Shown here: piece after piece, positions 5,574-5,923 of the stretch
Layout of the letters: each line of letters opens with the position of its first letter
How positions within the stretch are numbered: the first letter of the stretch is position 1
Assembly: GCA_002492335.1 (NCBI GenBank)
Contig: DKYD01000059.1
Span: 1 to 5,923, forward strand
Origin: Lachnospiraceae bacterium UBA7109
GTDB taxonomy: Bacteria; Bacillota; Clostridia; Lachnospirales; Lachnospiraceae
Length of the DNA stretch: 5,923 nt
Direction of reading: 5' to 3'
Position numbers and translations under genes: made by a program
Notes under the pieces: generated by a model
Databases searched by the model: none
Told to the model about the DNA's origin: nothing
Seen by the model: only the letters and a program-made list of their open reading frames with translations

Positions 5574-5825
5574 AGCAATGACCGTGTAAGTAGAGAGTCA
5601 TTTTCCGACAGAGAGAGGAAATCCCCGGCTGTAAGTTTCCTCAGGTTCAGATGGCAATTGAATTTCCCACGCGAGCTGCATTTCCGAACAGATAGTAAGA
5701 GATGTCGTATGTGCACGTTACGCAGACATGAGTGCCCACATAGATTAAGATAAATTGGTGCGGGAATCAGGGTGGTACCGCGGGTGATAACCTCGTCCCT
5801 ATAATTATAGGGATGGGGATTTTTT
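5574..5825 (+). promoter_or_regulatory. T-box riboswitch, probably phenylalanine-responsive
   Basis: T-box leaders bind an uncharged tRNA and let transcription continue into amino-acid genes. The hallmark AGGGTGGTACCGCG lies at 5769-5782. Stem I holds an AGTA (5589-5592) facing GAA (5660-5662), the loop-E-like specifier platform; a GA-rich GAGAGAG (5611-5617); a distal hairpin GAGGAAA/TTTCCTC (5615-5621 with 5636-5642); and the characteristic GCGAGCTGC and AGTAAGAGATGTCG stretch after it (5671-5706). After GAA plus one base the specifier reads TTC (5664-5666), which is Phe; the direct reading TTT is also Phe. The TGGT bulge pairs with a tRNA ending ACCA, consistent with tRNA-Phe and against Ser, which the next overlapping triplet TCC would give. 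The antiterminator (about 5769-5800) shares 5791-5800 with the terminator. The T-box call is certain, the Phe specificity likely. The regulated gene is beyond the window. Confidence 0.93.
5791..5825 (+). terminator. T-box regulatory terminator
   Basis: CCTCGTCCCTAT pairs with ATAGGGATGGGG with two G-T wobbles around the palindromic CCCTATAATTATAGGG centre, followed by six T (5820-5825). The 5' arm also takes part in the antiterminator helix with AGGG of the T-box, so the two structures exclude each other. Confidence 0.92.
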
Positions 5826-5923
5826 ATTATATAGGAGATTTTGTTTTTTATATAATAAAAAATTTTCGAGAGGATGTTTATTCTCTCTTATATTGATGTC
5901 GGGGTCAAAAGATGCCATACGGA
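5826..5923 (+). other. Post-terminator leader without a clear gene
   Basis: This AT-rich stretch probably lies in the leader of the T-box-controlled gene. An ATG at 5874 opens a frame to the window end (MFILSYIDVG...), but GAGAGG directly abuts it, too close for a normal ribosome binding site, and the peptide is not recognisable. A second ATG at 5896 also runs open to the edge without support. A small GAGAG/CTCTC hairpin (5868-5872 with 5883-5887) is possible. None of this looks like a PheS or PheT beginning. Confidence 0.4.

Noticed and set aside
5435..5716. 93-residue - strand open frame
   Set aside because: It lies across the T-box promoter and stem I, whose conserved RNA motifs explain the sequence on the + strand.

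Overview
The window looks like chromosomal DNA from a low-to-mid GC Gram-positive anaerobe, most likely a gut Clostridia/Lachnospiraceae-type Firmicute. The evidence is strong AGGAGG ribosome binding sites, sigma-A style promoters, rho-independent hairpin terminators, an ECF sigma/DUF4179 anti-sigma pair, an SLH-domain surface protein, an Rpn/PD-(D/E)XK 'putative transposase' gene and a T-box leader. The genus cannot be named from sequence alone. All recognisable genes lie on the + strand.

Layout. 1-334: left edge with no recognisable gene, ending in a near-consensus promoter (261-289). 335-2496: a two-gene operon in which a YihY/BrkB-type membrane protein overlaps by ATGA a secreted protein with BspA-like leucine-rich repeats and three SLH domains; a perfect 19-bp hairpin terminator (2509-2554) closes it. 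2555-4272: a two-gene regulatory operon, an ECF sigma factor started at TTG and a single-pass DUF4179-type putative anti-sigma factor, preceded by a plausible ECF-type promoter (TGCACC-N17-CGTCTA) that suggests autoregulation; a second hairpin terminator follows. 4400-4598: a promoter-like sequence, then a GC-rich stretch packed with short palindromes and a 23-nt-period direct repeat. 4599-5405: an Rpn-family nuclease-like gene whose homology runs upstream of any usable start codon, so it looks 5'-truncated exactly at the edge of the palindromic stretch. 5521-5825: an extended -10 promoter and a complete T-box riboswitch with antiterminator and terminator; the specifier reads UUC (Phe) and the UGGU bulge fits an A discriminator base, so the unseen downstream gene is probably phenylalanine-related (pheS/pheT is the first guess). 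5826-5923: no gene can be assigned.

How the parts relate. The first operon builds cell-envelope components; the second is a membrane-signal transcription switch whose regulon is unknown apart from the likely self-promoter; the third region is a decayed or decaying mobile-type gene next to a repeat; the last is amino-acid-responsive control of a gene outside the window. No CRISPR array, tRNA, rRNA, complete insertion sequence or recognisable defence system was found. The least explained observations are the truncated rpn gene abutting the palindromic element and a 19-nt exact repeat found just before both operon terminators.
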